From contig URJB01000089.1 in NCBI GenBank assembly GCA_900548145.1, forward strand, positions 1 to 5,858: DNA of 5,858 nucleotides, given 5' to 3'. How positions within the stretch are numbered: the first letter of the stretch is position 1; every line of letters begins with the position of its first letter. The notes under the pieces were generated by a model. It worked only from the letters and a program-made list of their open reading frames with translations, ran no database searches and was not told where the DNA came from. The stretch is from an uncultured Eubacteriales bacterium (GTDB lineage: Bacteria; Bacillota; Clostridia; Christensenellales; Aristaeellaceae). This document shows positions 5,533-5,858 of this stretch, in pieces. The position numbers were made by a program, and so were the translations under genes.

Positions 5533-5606
5533 GTCAAAATCCAGCCAATGAACGTCGCACAGGCGGCAACGGCAGCACTTAGTATCTCAAAAAGTATCTC
5601 TTGCAT
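5493..5606 (-). CDS. 37-aa single-pass transmembrane peptide (candidate type I toxin or holin-like peptide)
   Basis: Seen: ATG at 5606 to TAA at 5493. The peptide opens MQEILFEILSAAVAACATF and continues IGWILTKRNGHDGEDRDR. Residues about 4-24 are a single hydrophobic helix with one Glu (7), followed by TKR and a highly charged hydrophilic tail. That shape (short N-terminus, one membrane helix, charged tail, under 50 residues) matches type I toxins and small holin-like toxins, though I recognise no specific family. A weak GGGGTGG site lies 7 bases before the ATG and is supplied by the adjoining repeat, which begins at the last base of the ATG's complement (5606). A convergent antisense RNA unit overlaps its 3' end, and a terminator separates it from Dit. 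The stretch is AT-richer than the tail genes. It could instead be an unrelated small membrane protein or a chance ORF. Confidence 0.55.
   Translation of the reverse strand: MQEILFEILSAAVAACATFIGWILTKRNGHDGEDRDR
5497..5532 (+). terminator. Intrinsic terminator of the plus-strand antisense RNA
   Basis: CGGTCACGAT (5497-5506) pairs with ATCGTGGCCG (5514-5523), 10 bp with one G-U wobble, around the 7-base loop CTTCACC, followed directly by TTTCTTTTT (5524-5532). It is oriented for the plus strand; on the minus strand the hairpin has no U-tract and lies inside the last codons of the 37-aa ORF. Confidence 0.78.
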
Positions 5607-5858
5607 TTTCGGCCCACCCCGGCCTTTCAGGCCGTCGCGGGCTTCGGGCTTGCGGAGCCACTTCGTGGCTGTCCTCGCCCCTCGTTCCGCTTCGCGGAAC
5701 CTTCTTTTCGGCCCACCCCGGCCTTTCAGGCCGTCGCGGGCTTCGGGCTTGCGGAGCCACTTCGTGGCTGTCCTCGCCCCTCGTTCCGCTTCGCGGAACC
5801 TTCTTTTCGGCCCACCCCGGCCTTTCAGGCCGTCGCGGGCTTCGGGCTTGCGGAGCCA
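5606..5858. repeat. Exact 99-bp tandem repeat, about 2.6 copies, continuing past the window (copies F, G, H)
   Basis: Period is exactly 99 bases (CGGCCC at 5610, 5709 and 5808) and the copies are identical over what is visible. Each unit holds three perfect inverted repeats, all with loop TTC: CGGCCT-TTC-AGGCCG (5620-5634), AGCCAC-TTC-GTGGCT (5656-5670) and GTTCCGC-TTC-GCGGAAC (5684-5700), repeated at +99. On the transcribed minus strand the loops are GAA. Offsets of the hairpins match those in copies B and C. Identity of the copies means recent amplification or ongoing homogenisation. There are no variable spacers, so it is not a CRISPR array. Confidence 0.92.

Noticed and set aside
5606..5858. 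CRISPR array
   Set aside because: The whole 99-base unit is repeated without any variable spacer.

Overview
This GC-rich window looks like part of the late tail module of a siphovirus-type prophage from a Gram-positive Clostridia host. An Oscillospiraceae/Faecalibacterium-like background is my guess, based on base composition, AAGGAGG-type ribosome binding sites and the protein families present; no search was run. All recognisable genes read on the minus strand, so the phage gene order runs from high to low coordinates.

Layout in transcription order: (1) 5858-5606, two and a half exact copies of a 99-bp repeat, each able to form three hairpins with 3-base loops. (2) 5606-5393, a compact cassette: a 37-codon ORF for a small transmembrane peptide, and on the opposite strand a strong consensus promoter plus an intrinsic terminator that would make a ~70-nt RNA complementary to the 3' end of that gene. 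This is the layout of a type I toxin-antitoxin pair and is the most novel item here. (3) 5370-4498, distal tail (Dit-like) protein with an abnormal start region. (4) 4498-3419, siphovirus Gp37-like tail protein, overlapping Dit by one base. (5) 3418-3077, a non-coding island of degenerate repeats and hairpins. (6) 3076-2228, baseplate/receptor-binding-type protein. (7) 2226-1177, Ig-like plus glycine-rich tail-tip/fibre protein with a GTG start. (8) 1164-838, small fibre-accessory-like protein. (9) 837-646, two diverged copies of the same 99-bp repeat. (10) 579-421, 52-aa CD1375-like phage protein. (11) 420-314, one more repeat fragment and a strong bidirectional terminator hairpin. (12) 295-1, N-terminal part of an NlpC/P60-type endolysin, cut by the window edge.

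The tail genes within each block are tightly packed and probably co-translated. Blocks are separated by islands of one repeat family, always in the same orientation. Comparing the 99-bp copies, hairpin positions are kept while stem sequences change on both sides, which suggests that the structure, possibly as RNA, matters. The lysin lies behind a terminator with no visible promoter, so its expression probably depends on read-through or antitermination. No tRNA, rRNA, CRISPR array, integrase or att site was seen.
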